Positions 24,826-34,529 of a stretch of 64,000 bases of DNA are shown here, piece by piece (position 1 is the stretch's first letter; each line of letters opens with the position of its first letter). Both the position numbers and the translations under genes were made by a program. The DNA comes from Pseudomonas turukhanskensis (GTDB lineage: Bacteria > Pseudomonadota > Gammaproteobacteria > Pseudomonadales > Pseudomonadaceae). Under the pieces are notes generated by a model, which saw only the letters and a program-made list of their open reading frames with translations, was not told the origin of the DNA and searched no databases. The DNA lies in contig NZ_BSFN01000003.1 of assembly GCF_027922365.1 (NCBI RefSeq), positions 337,478-401,477 of the forward strand, in the 5' to 3' direction.

Positions 24826-26120
24826 GCCTTGTCTCCTGTGAAGGTGTTTTTGATGTCCGCCCAGCAGGTGTCGTAATCGTCTTGCAGGTCGGTGCTTTCA
24901 AGGGCGTGGCGGGTGGCGCGCAGCACTTTAGAGGTCTCGAACATAAAGGCCATGGTGCCGTCGATTTTGTGCGGTTGCAGGTCGGCAGCGATGGCTTTTT
25001 CTACCGTGGCGTTGTCCGGCCCGTGAGCGCTCATGCAGTTGTGCAGCGACGAGCCGCCCGGCGAAAAGCCCTCGGCCTTGGCGTCGTAGGTGCCGTCAAT
25101 CAAGCCCATGAACTCGTTCATGATGTTGCGGTGGAACCACGGCGGGCGGAAGGTGTTCTGCGCCACCATCCAGCGCGGCGGGAAGATCACGAAGTCGACA
25201 TTGGCGACGCCATGCACGGCGCTGGGGGCGGTGAGCACGGTGAAAATCGACGGGTCCGGGTGGTCGTAGCTGATCGAGCCAATGGTGTTGAAGCGGCGCA
25301 GGTCGTATTTGTACGGCACGTTGTTGCCGTGCCAGGCGACCACGTCGAACGGCGAGTGATCGAGCTGTGTGGTCCACAGTTCGCCGAGAAACTTCTGCAC
25401 CAGCTCGCAGGGTTCGCGGCGGTCTTCGAAGTGGGCCACGGGGGCCAGAAAATCACGCGGGTTGGCCAGGCCATTGCTGCCAATGGGGCCCAGGTCAGGA
25501 AGGCGCAGGGCGCTGCCATGGTTCTCGCAGATATAACCGCGGGCCTCGGCATCCAGCAGCTCCACGCGAAATTTCATGCCGCGCGGCAGCAGCAGAATTT
25601 CCTGCGGCTGCACCTCTAACACACCCAGCTCGGTGACCATCCGCAAGCGCCCCTGTTGCGGCACTACTAACCACTCACCGTCGGCATTGAAAAAGGCGCG
25701 TTGCATGGACACGTTGGCGGTGTACAGGTGCACGGTGATGCCGTCTGCCTGCTCGGCAGGCGAGGTGGCGGCCATGGTCACCAGGCCGTCGATAAAGTCG
25801 GTAGCGCTGCCAGCAATGGCCGGTGGGTTCCAGCGCAGGCGATTGGGCGTCACCGGGCCCAGCACGGCGCCGGTGATCTGCCGGGCGGCGCGCTCGTAGC
25901 GTGGGTGGTTGGCCGAGGGTTTGATGCGGTACAGCCAGGTTCGCCGCGCTTCGGTGCGGGGCACGGTAAAGGCGGTGCCCGAGAGCAATTCGGTGTACAG
26001 CCCGTGGCTGTGGCGTTGCGGAGAGTTTTGGCCCACAGGCAGGGCGCCAACCAGGGCCTCGCTGCTGAATTCGTTGCCGAAGCCGCTTTGGTAAAGCGGT
26101 GAGTCGGAGTGGGAAAGCAT
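24822..26120 (-). CDS. hmgA: Homogentisate 1,2-dioxygenase
   Basis: A 432-residue iron dioxygenase converting homogentisate to maleylacetoacetate. The metal ligands are visible in [18 protein letters not shown] (His and Glu) and [13 protein letters not shown] (His). The N terminus [13 protein letters not shown] is typical. The ATG at 26120 follows GGAGG and is chosen over 26135. The promoter lies in the 113-base gap to the divergent hmgR, where a palindromic operator is seen. Confidence 0.95.
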   Translation of the reverse strand: MLSHSDSPLYQSGFGNEFSSEALVGALPVGQNSPQRHSHGLYTELLSGTAFTVPRTEARRTWLYRIKPSANHPRYERAARQITGAVLGPVTPNRLRWNPPAIAGSATDFIDGLVTMAATSPAEQADGITVHLYTANVSMQRAFFNADGEWLVVPQQGRLRMVTELGVLEVQPQEILLLPRGMKFRVELLDAEARGYICENHGSALRLPDLGPIGSNGLANPRDFLAPVAHFEDRREPCELVQKFLGELWTTQLDHSPFDVVAWHGNNVPYKYDLRRFNTIGSISYDHPDPSIFTVLTAPSAVHGVANVDFVIFPPRWMVAQNTFRPPWFHRNIMNEFMGLIDGTYDAKAEGFSPGGSSLHNCMSAHGPDNATVEKAIAADLQPHKIDGTMAFMFETSKVLRATRHALESTDLQDDYDTCWADIKNTFTGDKA

Positions 26121-26163
26121 GGCGACCTCCACCATCGATTGACGTATTTATTTTTGTAAATCA

Positions 26164-26180
26164 ATTACGCATAACGTAAT
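26164..26180. promoter_or_regulatory. Palindromic HmgR operator
   Basis: ATTACG-CATAA-CGTAAT is a 17-bp interrupted palindrome in the hmgA-hmgR intergenic region. The HmgR protein of Pseudomonas putida is known to bind a 17-bp palindrome at this position. It should mediate homogentisate-sensitive repression of hmgA-fahA, and perhaps of hmgR. Confidence 0.7.
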
Positions 26181-26233
26181 TTTACTGTCATCCGGGGTCA
26201 AGCGATAAAGCGGCCCTGTGCAGAGGCCCCAGT

Positions 26234-27037
26234 TTGATGACAAGCGAACCGATAGATTCACCGCTAAACCGCCAGCAGAAGGTCCAGTCTGCCGAGGTCG
26301 GCACGGGCGTTCTCAAAGCACTGGCCGATCTGGCGCCGGCGACTTCGCTGTCGCACCTGGCCGAGCACCTGGGCATGCCGGCGGCCAAGGTGCACCGCTA
26401 CCTGCAAGCCCTGATTGCCAGCGGCTTCGCCGAGCAAGACCCGCTTACCAATCACTATGGCCTGGGCCGCGAAGCCTTGTACGTCGGCCTGGCTGCCCTT
26501 GGTCGCCTGGACGTGGTGCGCATCGCCACGCCGCATCTGGTGTCACTGCGCGAAGCCCTGAACGAAACCTGCTTTCTGGCGGTGTGGGGCAACAAGGGCC
26601 CGACCGTTGTGCACATCGAGCAAGCGGTGGGCGAGGTGACATTGGTGACCCGCGTGGGGTCGGTGTTGCCGTTGCTGAACTCCTCCACGGGCATGGTGTT
26701 TGATGCCTTTTTGGCAGACCCGGTGTTGCACGACATGCGCGAAGCAGAATTGCAGCGCGGTGGTGCGGCGTTTCGCAAGCAGGTGCTGGCAGATGCCGAT
26801 GCACGCCGGGCGCGTATTCGTGCCACGGGCCTCAACCAGATTCAGGGCCTGTTGATGCCGGGCGTTAACGCGCTTTCGGCACCCTTGTTCGCCACCGGCG
26901 ACCGCCTGGTGGGGGTGCTCACCGTGATCGGCGCGGCCTCGGTGCTGATTGATGAACACCGCACGGCGGCGCTGGCGCGGCTCGATGCCACGGCCAAGGC
27001 TATTACCGCGCGCATGGCGGGCACTCACCCGCAGTGA
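26234..27037 (+). CDS. hmgR: IclR-family repressor of the homogentisate pathway
   Basis: A 267-residue IclR-type regulator. The N-terminal winged helix (TGVLKALADLAP, LSHLAEHLGMPAAKVHRYLQ) precedes a ligand-binding domain (GREALYVGLAALGRLD, LNQIQGLLMPGVNALSAPLF). Position divergent from hmgA and the operator palindrome make it HmgR; homogentisate is the known inducer. Its 3' end stops one base before the maiA stop on the other strand. Confidence 0.9.
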   Translation: MMTSEPIDSPLNRQQKVQSAEVGTGVLKALADLAPATSLSHLAEHLGMPAAKVHRYLQALIASGFAEQDPLTNHYGLGREALYVGLAALGRLDVVRIATPHLVSLREALNETCFLAVWGNKGPTVVHIEQAVGEVTLVTRVGSVLPLLNSSTGMVFDAFLADPVLHDMREAELQRGGAAFRKQVLADADARRARIRATGLNQIQGLLMPGVNALSAPLFATGDRLVGVLTVIGAASVLIDEHRTAALARLDATAKAITARMAGTHPQ

Positions 27038-27038
27038 G

Positions 27039-27671
27039 TCAAGCCGGCGTATCCGGCTGGTTGGCCGGGTGCGCGGTTTGAAACGCCGGGTGCTCCAGCG
27101 CCGCGCCTTCGACGCGAAGAATGCGCGGATAGGCCGCCAGGTCCACGGCAAACCGCCGCGCCGCATACAGCTGCGGCACCAGGTAAACGTCCGCCAGGCC
27201 GGGCGTGTCAAAGCAGAAGCCGTGGTCACCAATCATCTGTTCCACGGCGTTAAAGCCTTCGCTGATCCAGTGGCCGATCCAGGCCGTTACATCGCCCTCA
27301 TCAACCCCCAAACCTCGCAAGCGCTTTAGCACCGCCACGTTGTGCAAGGGATGGATGTCGCAGCCAATAAGCGCGGCCACACTGCGTACCCGCGCGCGCT
27401 CCAGCGGCTCGGCCGGCAGCAGGGGCGGGTTCGGGTAGCACTCGTCGAGGTATTCAATGATGGCCGGCGATTGCATCAGCAACTCGCCCGTGTCGGTGCG
27501 CAGCGTCGGCACGCGGCCTTGTGGATTGAGCGCGCGATACGCCGGCGCCAGGTGCTCGCCGCCATGGGCCACGAGGTTGACCGGCAGTGCGTGGTAGGCC
27601 AGCCTCTTGAGCGCCAGTGCAATGCGCACACGGTAGGATGACGTAGAGCGGTAATAGGAATAGAGGTCCAT
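27039..27671 (-). CDS. maiA: Maleylacetoacetate isomerase
   Basis: A 210-residue zeta-class glutathione transferase. The signature SSSYRVRIALALKR near the N terminus is the family's SSxxxR glutathione-activating motif, and NPQGRVPTLRTDTGELLMQS follows. It isomerises maleylacetoacetate to fumarylacetoacetate using glutathione. In P. putida it follows fahA in one operon; here it lies on the far side of hmgR, convergent with it and 66 bases downstream of an acyltransferase gene, so its control may differ. The ATG at 27671 follows GTGAGGA and gives the usual N terminus. Confidence 0.93.
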   Translation of the reverse strand: MDLYSYYRSTSSYRVRIALALKRLAYHALPVNLVAHGGEHLAPAYRALNPQGRVPTLRTDTGELLMQSPAIIEYLDECYPNPPLLPAEPLERARVRSVAALIGCDIHPLHNVAVLKRLRGLGVDEGDVTAWIGHWISEGFNAVEQMIGDHGFCFDTPGLADVYLVPQLYAARRFAVDLAAYPRILRVEGAALEHPAFQTAHPANQPDTPA

Positions 27672-27736
27672 GGCGGATGCGTCCTCACGTATGGGCATTA
27701 TGGCCAGAGGCCTCGTACAAGACGGGGTGGCGTGGC

Positions 27737-29827
27737 TTAGCGCAGCTTATCGGTTCTTGGCTGCGCGCGGGGCCCATGCTGGTTGGTGTTGAGCCAGGGC
27801 AAGAAGTTTTTGCTGTACAGGTCGCTGCCGCGCAGGCTGAGGTGGTGCGCATCACGGTAGACCGTCACGTCGTGGACGATGGCCTGGCACAGCGCGGCAT
27901 CGCACACCAGGCCAATGGGGTCGTACAGCTTGGTATTGGGGTGCGCCTGCACCAGCCTCTGCAGCAGCGCCCGGTGCACAGCCTGGCGCTGTTCCACATC
28001 ACGGCGGGCCACCACGCAATCGATGTTTTTTTCCGCGAGGGGCCGGTCGATGCAATGGCGTGGCGAAAACGGCAATTCAGGGGTGTCGATGGTAATCAGC
28101 ACTTGTTTGCCGGCGGCCTCCAGCTGGCTCACCGTGCGCTCCAAACCGAAGTAGAACAGCTCCGGCTTGCTGGTGAACGACGACGCGTCGCTGGTGATGG
28201 AGACGCCATTGGACTTGCTGCCGTTTTCTTGCAGGTGGTGTGGGTAATGGGTGTCGAGCACATAACTGGCAAAAAACGACAGCACCACGGTGGTGATGTC
28301 CCGGTTGTTGGCCACGTAGTCGACGGCCTTTTCCATCAGGTCTTCGCAGTTGCCGTAGCTGGCGCGCACGTTGACGTCGGTCACCGGCGGGCAGCCGTAG
28401 TTGCCGATCAGCAGCCAGGAGCGATCGTCGTTCTTGGCGATGCCCTGAAAGATCGCGTCGGCGTGGCTGTCACCGATCAAGGCAATGGACGGCGTTTTAC
28501 CGGGTTTGGAAACGCTGCAGTAGCCGATTTTCGGCTCATCGTCGGTGAGGCCAACGCTGCACTCGCCATACTTCGACGCACTGGTATCCCAGGCGAAATC
28601 CTCGAATTTGACCCCATGGTTCTGCCGTGCGAGCGCTTGCATGCCGGCGCGCTCCGCCATGCCGCCCTGTTTGAAAGTGGTTATGCCCACAACCCCGACA
28701 ACCACCAGCGCGGTGCTCGCCCAGGCGGTGGGTGACCGACCGATTCTGCTGCGGCGTAGCGGCAGTTCCAGCAGGCGGTACGTCAGCCAGGCCAGCAGAA
28801 AACTGGCGGCTACGGCCGCCACAATTACCCAGCGGTTGGGCTCGCCCATTTCCAGAATTCTGGCGAAAGACAGGATGGGCCAGTGCCACAGGTACAGCGG
28901 GTAGCTGATCAACCCGATCGCCACCATCAACGGGTGCGCCATCACCGTGCGATTAAGCCATGCAGCGGGCCCGGCCAAAATCAGCAAGAGCGTGCCGCCC
29001 ACCGGCAACAGCGCATACCAGCCGGGAAAGAGACTGCCTTTGTCGATGCACAGCAAACCGGCGGCCAGCAGGCCAGCCCCCAGCGAGGCGAGCAGATTGT
29101 TGAGCAGCGCCACACGTTTGGCCGCCTGCTCGGGCCCAGGATACAGGCGCGCCAGCAACAGGCTGCGTTGCAAAAACGCCGACAGCTCGGCGCGCCGGAA
29201 CAGCTGCAGGTAAGCCAGAATTGCACCTGCCAGCAGCTCCCAGAAGCGCGTTTGGGCAAAGAAAAAGGTGCCGTTGGGGTCTTGTTGAACGCGCAGAACG
29301 TTCAGTGCAAAAGAACCTAGGGCCAACACCAGCATAATCGCCAACACATTCAATCCCGCCCGCCACGCCGCCCAGAGCAGCAGCGGATAGAGCAGATAGA
29401 ACTGCTCCTCAATCGCCAGCGACCACAAGTGCATCAGCGGTTTGAAATCGGACGCCACATCGAAATAGCCGGCCTCCTGGTACAGCACCAGGTTCTGCAA
29501 GAAGGTCGTGGAGGCTGCGATGTGTTTGCCCAGTTGGGCGAACTCGTCCGGCAAGAGCGCAAACCAGCCGAAGGCGTACGTGCCGCAGAGCATGGCGAGA
29601 AGGGCAGGGAAAATACGTTTGGCGCGCTTGGCGTAGAACTGCGCGAAGCTGAATTCATTGCGCATCAAGCTGTGCACAATGATGCTGGAAATCAGAAAAC
29701 CGGAGATGACGAAAAAGATATCAACCCCGATAAAACCGCCTTGTAACTTGGCGGGGAATGCGTGAAAGAGAACGACGCAGAGAATGGCAACGGCCCTCAG
29801 GCCATCGATGTCGGCGCGATAGGTCAT
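27737..29827 (-). CDS. OafA/YrhL-type O-acyltransferase with SGNH domain
   Basis: A 696-residue membrane protein of the same architecture as the one at 2192: an acyltransferase-3 domain with about ten helices (TYRADIDGLRAVAILCVVLF, KRAKRIFPALLA, SLAIEEQFYLLYPL) and a periplasmic SGNH domain with IALIGDSHADAIF and YRDAHHLSLRGSDLYSK. It probably acetylates a surface polysaccharide. Met15 of the longer frame (29827) begins at the usual family start. It lies upstream of maiA on the same strand and reads toward it. Confidence 0.9.
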   Translation of the reverse strand: MTYRADIDGLRAVAILCVVLFHAFPAKLQGGFIGVDIFFVISGFLISSIIVHSLMRNEFSFAQFYAKRAKRIFPALLAMLCGTYAFGWFALLPDEFAQLGKHIAASTTFLQNLVLYQEAGYFDVASDFKPLMHLWSLAIEEQFYLLYPLLLWAAWRAGLNVLAIMLVLALGSFALNVLRVQQDPNGTFFFAQTRFWELLAGAILAYLQLFRRAELSAFLQRSLLLARLYPGPEQAAKRVALLNNLLASLGAGLLAAGLLCIDKGSLFPGWYALLPVGGTLLLILAGPAAWLNRTVMAHPLMVAIGLISYPLYLWHWPILSFARILEMGEPNRWVIVAAVAASFLLAWLTYRLLELPLRRSRIGRSPTAWASTALVVVGVVGITTFKQGGMAERAGMQALARQNHGVKFEDFAWDTSASKYGECSVGLTDDEPKIGYCSVSKPGKTPSIALIGDSHADAIFQGIAKNDDRSWLLIGNYGCPPVTDVNVRASYGNCEDLMEKAVDYVANNRDITTVVLSFFASYVLDTHYPHHLQENGSKSNGVSITSDASSFTSKPELFYFGLERTVSQLEAAGKQVLITIDTPELPFSPRHCIDRPLAEKNIDCVVARRDVEQRQAVHRALLQRLVQAHPNTKLYDPIGLVCDAALCQAIVHDVTVYRDAHHLSLRGSDLYSKNFLPWLNTNQHGPRAQPRTDKLR

Positions 29828-30106
29828 CGCAGCCTGTTGTCCATGTGCCACTTTTCGTTCCTTGAGCAATACCGACAGTGGCTAAGTACGACCGAGCTTA
29901 TCGGAATCATTCGGACATTCGTAGCCTTTTTGTACGACCGAAAGGATGGCGCAGCCTGGCACTTTTTTGGCTCGTAAATCCGCCGCTATGCCTCGACTTA
30001 GAGCGCTTTAATGAATTTGATGAGGAGTGTTTCTGACGCCGGTAAAATGGCATTGTTGACGCGAGTTCCCGGCCCCCTTACAGGCACCTGATTGCCGCCT
30101 GAATGG

Positions 30107-30598
30107 TTACTCGCTGCGGGTGGAGGGCGATGTTTTTTGGCGCCGCCGCTTCTTCACCACCCGCTGACGATGACACTCCTGTGGCCCGATAAGCGCGCCG
30201 CTCGCCGAGCGCACCTCCAGCGGCAGCAGTGGCTGGGCGTTCTCGTTATCCAGCAACACCGAATGGGTTTCACCCGGTGCAAACAGAAACCGCTCGCCCC
30301 ATTGGCGCAGGCTAACCACGATGGGAAATACCGCGTGGCCTTGTTCGGTCAGCACGTACTCCTTGTACGCGCTGCCATCGGATGCCGGGCGCACCTCCAG
30401 CACGCCGATCTCCACCAGCGCTTTCAGGCGCGCAGCCAAAATATTTTTCGCCACGCCCAGGCTTTTTTGCAGCTCGCTGAAGCGCCGAATGCCGTCAAAG
30501 GCATCACGCAAAATCATCAATGACCAGCGATCACCAATCGCCTCCAGCGCACGCGCCACTGGGCATTCGCCGGGTTGTTCCGCTAGTTGCTCGCTCAT
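30107..30598 (-). CDS. HxlR-family transcriptional regulator
   Basis: A 163-residue winged-helix regulator: CPVARALEAIGDRWSLMILR, RRFSELQKSLGVAKNILAAR, and the wing DGSAYKEYVLTEQG, all typical of HxlR/MarR-like proteins. The Cys near the N terminus (CPVARAL) is where redox-sensing members react. It is divergent from an MFS transporter with about 100 bases between, and probably represses it. The start at 30598 begins directly before the HxlR domain; the longer frame runs into the divergent gene. Confidence 0.88.
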   Translation of the reverse strand: MSEQLAEQPGECPVARALEAIGDRWSLMILRDAFDGIRRFSELQKSLGVAKNILAARLKALVEIGVLEVRPASDGSAYKEYVLTEQGHAVFPIVVSLRQWGERFLFAPGETHSVLLDNENAQPLLPLEVRSASGALIGPQECHRQRVVKKRRRQKTSPSTRSE

Positions 30599-30704
30599 TC
30601 GAACCTGCCTGCCGGATAAAACTGGTTGCAGATAAAAACCAGAGTGGCTGACAATGCAGACTCTGGTTTCAATTTGAAACCTCATTAAACACCATGGACA
30701 TGCC

Positions 30705-31916
30705 ATGCGCGCAAAAACTTCTGCGGCCGCCGAGCCCGCCGCCATCACCACCCCGCTAACCCTGTTATTTGCCGTGACCTGCGCGCTGGCGGTGGCCAAC
30801 GTGTATGTCGCCCAACCGTTGCTGGACGCCATCGCCCAGAGCCTGGCCGTCGCGCCGGCGAGTATCGGCGCCGTGGTAAGCGCAACGCAGTTGGGTTACG
30901 CGCTGGGGCTGCTGTTGATCGTGCCGTTGGGCGACCTGATTAACCGCAATGTGCTGGTGGTGGGCCAGTTGCTGCTGTCGGCACTGGCCCTGGCGGTGGT
31001 GGGCATGGCCCAGCAGTGGGCGACCTTGCTGGCCGCGCTGATGTTGGTGGGCCTGCTGGCGGTACTGGTGCAAGTGGTGGTGGCCTACGCCGCCGCGCTG
31101 GCCAGCCCGCAACAGCGTGGGCAGGTGGTAGGGGCGGTGACCAGCGGTATAGTGCTGGGCATACTGCTGGCGCGTTTGAGCGCCGGGCTTATTGCCGATT
31201 TTGCCGGCTGGCGCGCCGTGTATTTCGTGTCGTCGGCCCTGATGTTGGTTGCCGCCGCGCTGCTCTGGAAAGCCCTGCCGGCTGCCAGCCAACCCAGCCA
31301 ACCCAGCCACACCGGCTCGTATTTCGCCTTGCTGCGCTCAGTGTTCACCCTGCTCGGCAGCGAGCGCACCTTGCAGGTACGCGGCGTGCTGGCGATGCTG
31401 ATTTTTGCCGCCTTCAGCGTACTGTGGACGTCCATGGTGTTGCCCCTGAGCGCCGCGCCATTTGCCCTGTCACACACCCAGATCGGCCTGTTCGGGCTGG
31501 CTGGCATTGCCGGTGCGCTGGCCGCCAGCCGGGCAGGGCGCTGGGCCGACAAAGGCCTGGGCCAGCGGGTTACCGGCATTGCACTGGTACTGCTCACGCT
31601 GTCCTGGCTGCCCACCGCCTTACTGCACACCTCACTGCTGGCCCTGGTGCTCGGCGTACTGCTGCTCGACTTCGCCGTACAGGCCGTGCACGTCACCAAC
31701 CAGAGCCTGATTTTCGCCGCCCGGCCCGATGCCCACAGCCGCCTGGTGGGCGCGTATATGTGCTTTTACTCACTCGGCAGTGCCGTGGGCGCGGCGGCCG
31801 CCACCCATGTGTATGCGCTGTGGGGCTGGGGCGCGGTGTGTGGGCTGGGGGCGGGAATTAGTGCGCTGGCGTGGGTGTTTTGGCGGGTTACGCTTCCCAC
31901 TGCGCGTCAGCAATAG
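30705..31916 (+). CDS. MFS efflux transporter
   Basis: A 403-residue major facilitator protein with twelve predicted helices. The motif GYALGLLLIVPLGDLINRN is the family's motif A loop; ANVYVAQPLLDAIAQ is typical of the DHA1 drug-efflux type. It should export small toxic compounds using the proton gradient. Divergent from the HxlR regulator, which is the usual pairing for an inducible exporter. Confidence 0.9.
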   Translation: MRAKTSAAAEPAAITTPLTLLFAVTCALAVANVYVAQPLLDAIAQSLAVAPASIGAVVSATQLGYALGLLLIVPLGDLINRNVLVVGQLLLSALALAVVGMAQQWATLLAALMLVGLLAVLVQVVVAYAAALASPQQRGQVVGAVTSGIVLGILLARLSAGLIADFAGWRAVYFVSSALMLVAAALLWKALPAASQPSQPSHTGSYFALLRSVFTLLGSERTLQVRGVLAMLIFAAFSVLWTSMVLPLSAAPFALSHTQIGLFGLAGIAGALAASRAGRWADKGLGQRVTGIALVLLTLSWLPTALLHTSLLALVLGVLLLDFAVQAVHVTNQSLIFAARPDAHSRLVGAYMCFYSLGSAVGAAAATHVYALWGWGAVCGLGAGISALAWVFWRVTLPTARQQ

Positions 31917-32024
31917 GCGGGCGCCGGAAAAATAAAACGGTGCCCGATCGTCATTGCCCTTACTACAATATGCACCCGAATAGCCCGGCCATGCACATGG
32001 CTGCACCGCAAGGAACCTGCCGCC

Positions 32025-32522
32025 ATGGCCTCTCCCGACAAACAACACAAACGCGCCCAGCGAGCAAAAGCCAAAGCCAAGCAGAACCGCATGGGCAAGG
32101 GCAAAGCCGCTGTCGTGCACCCGGTGCTGGCCAACCCGCTGATTGATGAACCGTTCGATGACGTGGAGATCGACCTCAGCACCTTCGACTTCAAAGACAT
32201 CGAAGAAAACGGCTTTGACCCCGCCGACTTCGACGACCTGTTCCAAGCCATGAAAGCCGGCGAGAGCATCAGCCTGCTGGCCATGTGCGTGGTGTTTCTG
32301 CAATACCCGGTGCTGGAACTGGTGATTGCCGAAGAAGCGCAAGACGCCGCCACCGACTTTATGATGGGCCTGCTTATCACCTACCGTGGCTTGTTCCACA
32401 ACGAAGACGAAGACACCGCTGTGGAGTGGATTGGCGGCGACGCCTTCCAGCGTGCCTACAACGAAGCGTCCGATATCCTGCTGAAGAAAAACGCCCGCGG
32501 TACGCCCGGCGCCCGTGCCTGA
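32025..32522 (+). CDS. Hypothetical acidic protein
   Basis: A 165-residue protein with a very basic N terminus (KQHKRAQRAKAKAKQNRMGKGKA) and an acidic helical body (IDEPFDDVEIDLSTFDFKDI, EENGFDPADFDDLFQAMKAG). No known domain was recognised. The basic tail could bind nucleic acid. It is followed 23 bases later by a small DUF7079-like gene on the same strand. Confidence 0.7.
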   Translation: MASPDKQHKRAQRAKAKAKQNRMGKGKAAVVHPVLANPLIDEPFDDVEIDLSTFDFKDIEENGFDPADFDDLFQAMKAGESISLLAMCVVFLQYPVLELVIAEEAQDAATDFMMGLLITYRGLFHNEDEDTAVEWIGGDAFQRAYNEASDILLKKNARGTPGARA

Positions 32523-32544
32523 CGCGCAGAGCAGGGCATAGAAA

Positions 32545-32895
32545 ATGGCCAGCGTTGAGCCTCGGCGTCTGGCCCTCTGGCGGGCGTTTTCCTCGCTCTT
32601 TCTCGACACCGATATCGACGACCAGACCTTCACCTATATCGCCCGCGTGGTGCTTGAGACCGGCTATTCCCCCGAGCAGGTACAGCACATTCTGTGGGCC
32701 GAAGTGTTCCCAGTGCTGGCCGCCAACCTGCGCAGCGTGGCCGGCGAATGGGCCGGTTGGTCCGACGCCTGGCTGCTGGAAAACCTCCAGGTAATGCCAG
32801 GCCCCGCGCGCAAAGGCTGGGGCGGCAGTGTACGAAAAGAGATCGCCCGCTGCTGGGCCGAGGTGGCCGCTCGGCTTCCACCGGAATTCGCTTGA
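32545..32895 (+). CDS. DUF7079-like small protein
   Basis: A 116-residue helical protein (RLALWRAFSSLFLDTDIDDQ, YSPEQVQHILWAEVFPVLAA) resembling DUF7079, whose members are often orphan or immunity-like genes. No catalytic motif is seen. It is probably cotranscribed with the gene at 32025. Confidence 0.65.
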   Translation: MASVEPRRLALWRAFSSLFLDTDIDDQTFTYIARVVLETGYSPEQVQHILWAEVFPVLAANLRSVAGEWAGWSDAWLLENLQVMPGPARKGWGGSVRKEIARCWAEVAARLPPEFA

Positions 32896-32997
32896 AAACG
32901 GCCCGCGCCAGCCGCTTGTGTTGCTGAAAGCCGACTACGCTTTTCTCCGACCAAACCAACCCGCCGGCCAACACCCGGCGCTAATCGGGGACATTTC

Positions 32998-33792
32998 ATG
33001 CATATCGACCTCACCGGCAAAACCGCACTGGTAACCGCCTCAACCGGCGGCATCGGCTATGCCATCGCCCACGGCCTGGCACTCACTGGCGCCGCCGTGA
33101 TCATCAACGGCCGCAGCGACGGCTCCGTGCAAAAAGCCCTGGCGCGCCTGCGCGAAGCCGCGCCCGACGCCACCCTCACCGGCGTGGTGGCAGACCTCGG
33201 CGATGCGGCTGGCGCCGACACCTTGCTCGCCGGATTGCCGGCCGTGGACATTCTGGTCAACAACGCCGGCATCTATGGCCTGGTCGATTTCTTCGAAACC
33301 GACGACGACACCTGGGAAACCTACTGGCAAACCAACGTGATGTCCGGCGTACGCCTGAGCCGCGCGCTGGTGCCGGCCATGGTCAAGAGCGGCTGGGGCA
33401 GGGTGGTGTTTATCTCTTCCGAATCGGGCCGCAATATTCCGGCCGACATGGTGCACTACGGCGTCACCAAAACCGCCCAGATCTCCCTGTCGCGTGGCCT
33501 GGCCAAGCGTGTCGCTGGCAGCGGCGTCACCGTGAACAGCGTGCTGCCCGGGCCAACCTTGTCCGACGGGCTGGCCGTGATGCTCGAAGAGCAACGCGCC
33601 AAAACCGGCAAAACCCTGGAAGCCGTGGCCGCCGAATTTGTGATGGCACACCGGCCCACCTCGCTGATACAGCGCGCCGCGAACGTGGATGAAGTAGCCA
33701 ATATGGTCGTGTACATCTGCTCCACCCAGGCCTCCGCCACGAGCGGTGCGGCACTGCGAGTGGATGGTGGCGTGGTGGACGATATTCTGTAG
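32998..33792 (+). CDS. Short-chain dehydrogenase/reductase
   Basis: A 264-residue classical SDR. The cofactor motif is TASTGGIG (TGxxxGIG-type), NNAGIY stabilises the core, and the active site Ser-Tyr-Lys is present (FISSESGRN, YGVTK). The C terminus GAALRVDGGVVDDIL is typical. It reduces or oxidises an unknown alcohol or ketone with NAD(P). It appears to stand alone. Confidence 0.92.
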   Translation: MHIDLTGKTALVTASTGGIGYAIAHGLALTGAAVIINGRSDGSVQKALARLREAAPDATLTGVVADLGDAAGADTLLAGLPAVDILVNNAGIYGLVDFFETDDDTWETYWQTNVMSGVRLSRALVPAMVKSGWGRVVFISSESGRNIPADMVHYGVTKTAQISLSRGLAKRVAGSGVTVNSVLPGPTLSDGLAVMLEEQRAKTGKTLEAVAAEFVMAHRPTSLIQRAANVDEVANMVVYICSTQASATSGAALRVDGGVVDDIL

Positions 33793-34073
33793 CGGCCGCG
33801 CCGTAAGGCTGGCGTAGAACAAAAGCAGGGGCTTACGGGCCGTGTGAAAACTTCTGCGTGCGGTTAAGCGGCCTTAAACGCTTGACGTTGCTATCACTTC
33901 GTAAGATGGGTTGAGCCAAAGGCGAAACCCATCGCGATCTTGCGATCAAGCAAATCGCTACAGGCGCTCAATCAGCCGGGCCCTTACCAAATGCGGGGAG
34001 CCCCGTTGTCGTGAGCAAGACTGCCGCCGCATACTGCGCCGCGACAACTGCCTGGCCTACACAAGGACGTCCC
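33793..34073. other. Intergenic stretch before the DUF2628 gene
   Basis: About 280 bases. I see no gene or clear structure; only short frames without ribosome sites. Confidence 0.4.
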
Positions 34074-34514
34074 ATGGAATCGCCAAACCCCTATGCACCG
34101 CCTGCCTCCGACCTCGGCGTAGCGGGCGAGACACTGTCCCAGACGCGTATCAACGCGCTGGACGTATCGCCAAAGTGGAAAGAACGCTTTATCGCCATTT
34201 CTCACGCCGGCGGATCGAAACTGCCCAACTTCAAACAACTGCCCCGGCACGAACGGCAGAAGGCCATGAGCCTGAACTTCCTGGCGTTTTTCTTCGGGCC
34301 CATTTACTACGCGGTCAAAGGCATGTGGAAACGCGGCCTGGTTTACTTTGCGCTGGGTGCGGTGGTGATTGTGATCGCCGGGCTCATTCTTGAGCACTTT
34401 GGCTTTGGCCTGATTGCCCGTTCCCTGCACTTTGGCCTTTCTGCGATTTACGGCATGCGCGCCAATATCGATTTCTATAAGAAAAACGTGGAAGGCGATA
34501 ACGGGTGGTGGTGA
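34074..34514 (+). CDS. DUF2628 family membrane protein
   Basis: A 146-residue protein. A soluble N terminus (ESPNPYAPPASDLGV) leads to a block NFLAFFFGPIYYAVKGMWKR typical of DUF2628, with one or two helices (residues 68-84 and 92-110) and a C-terminal MRANIDFYKKNV. Members are small inner-membrane proteins of unknown role. The ATG at 34074 follows AAGGA. Confidence 0.75.
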   Translation: MESPNPYAPPASDLGVAGETLSQTRINALDVSPKWKERFIAISHAGGSKLPNFKQLPRHERQKAMSLNFLAFFFGPIYYAVKGMWKRGLVYFALGAVVIVIAGLILEHFGFGLIARSLHFGLSAIYGMRANIDFYKKNVEGDNGWW

Positions 34515-34529
34515 GGCGGTAGGCTACTG

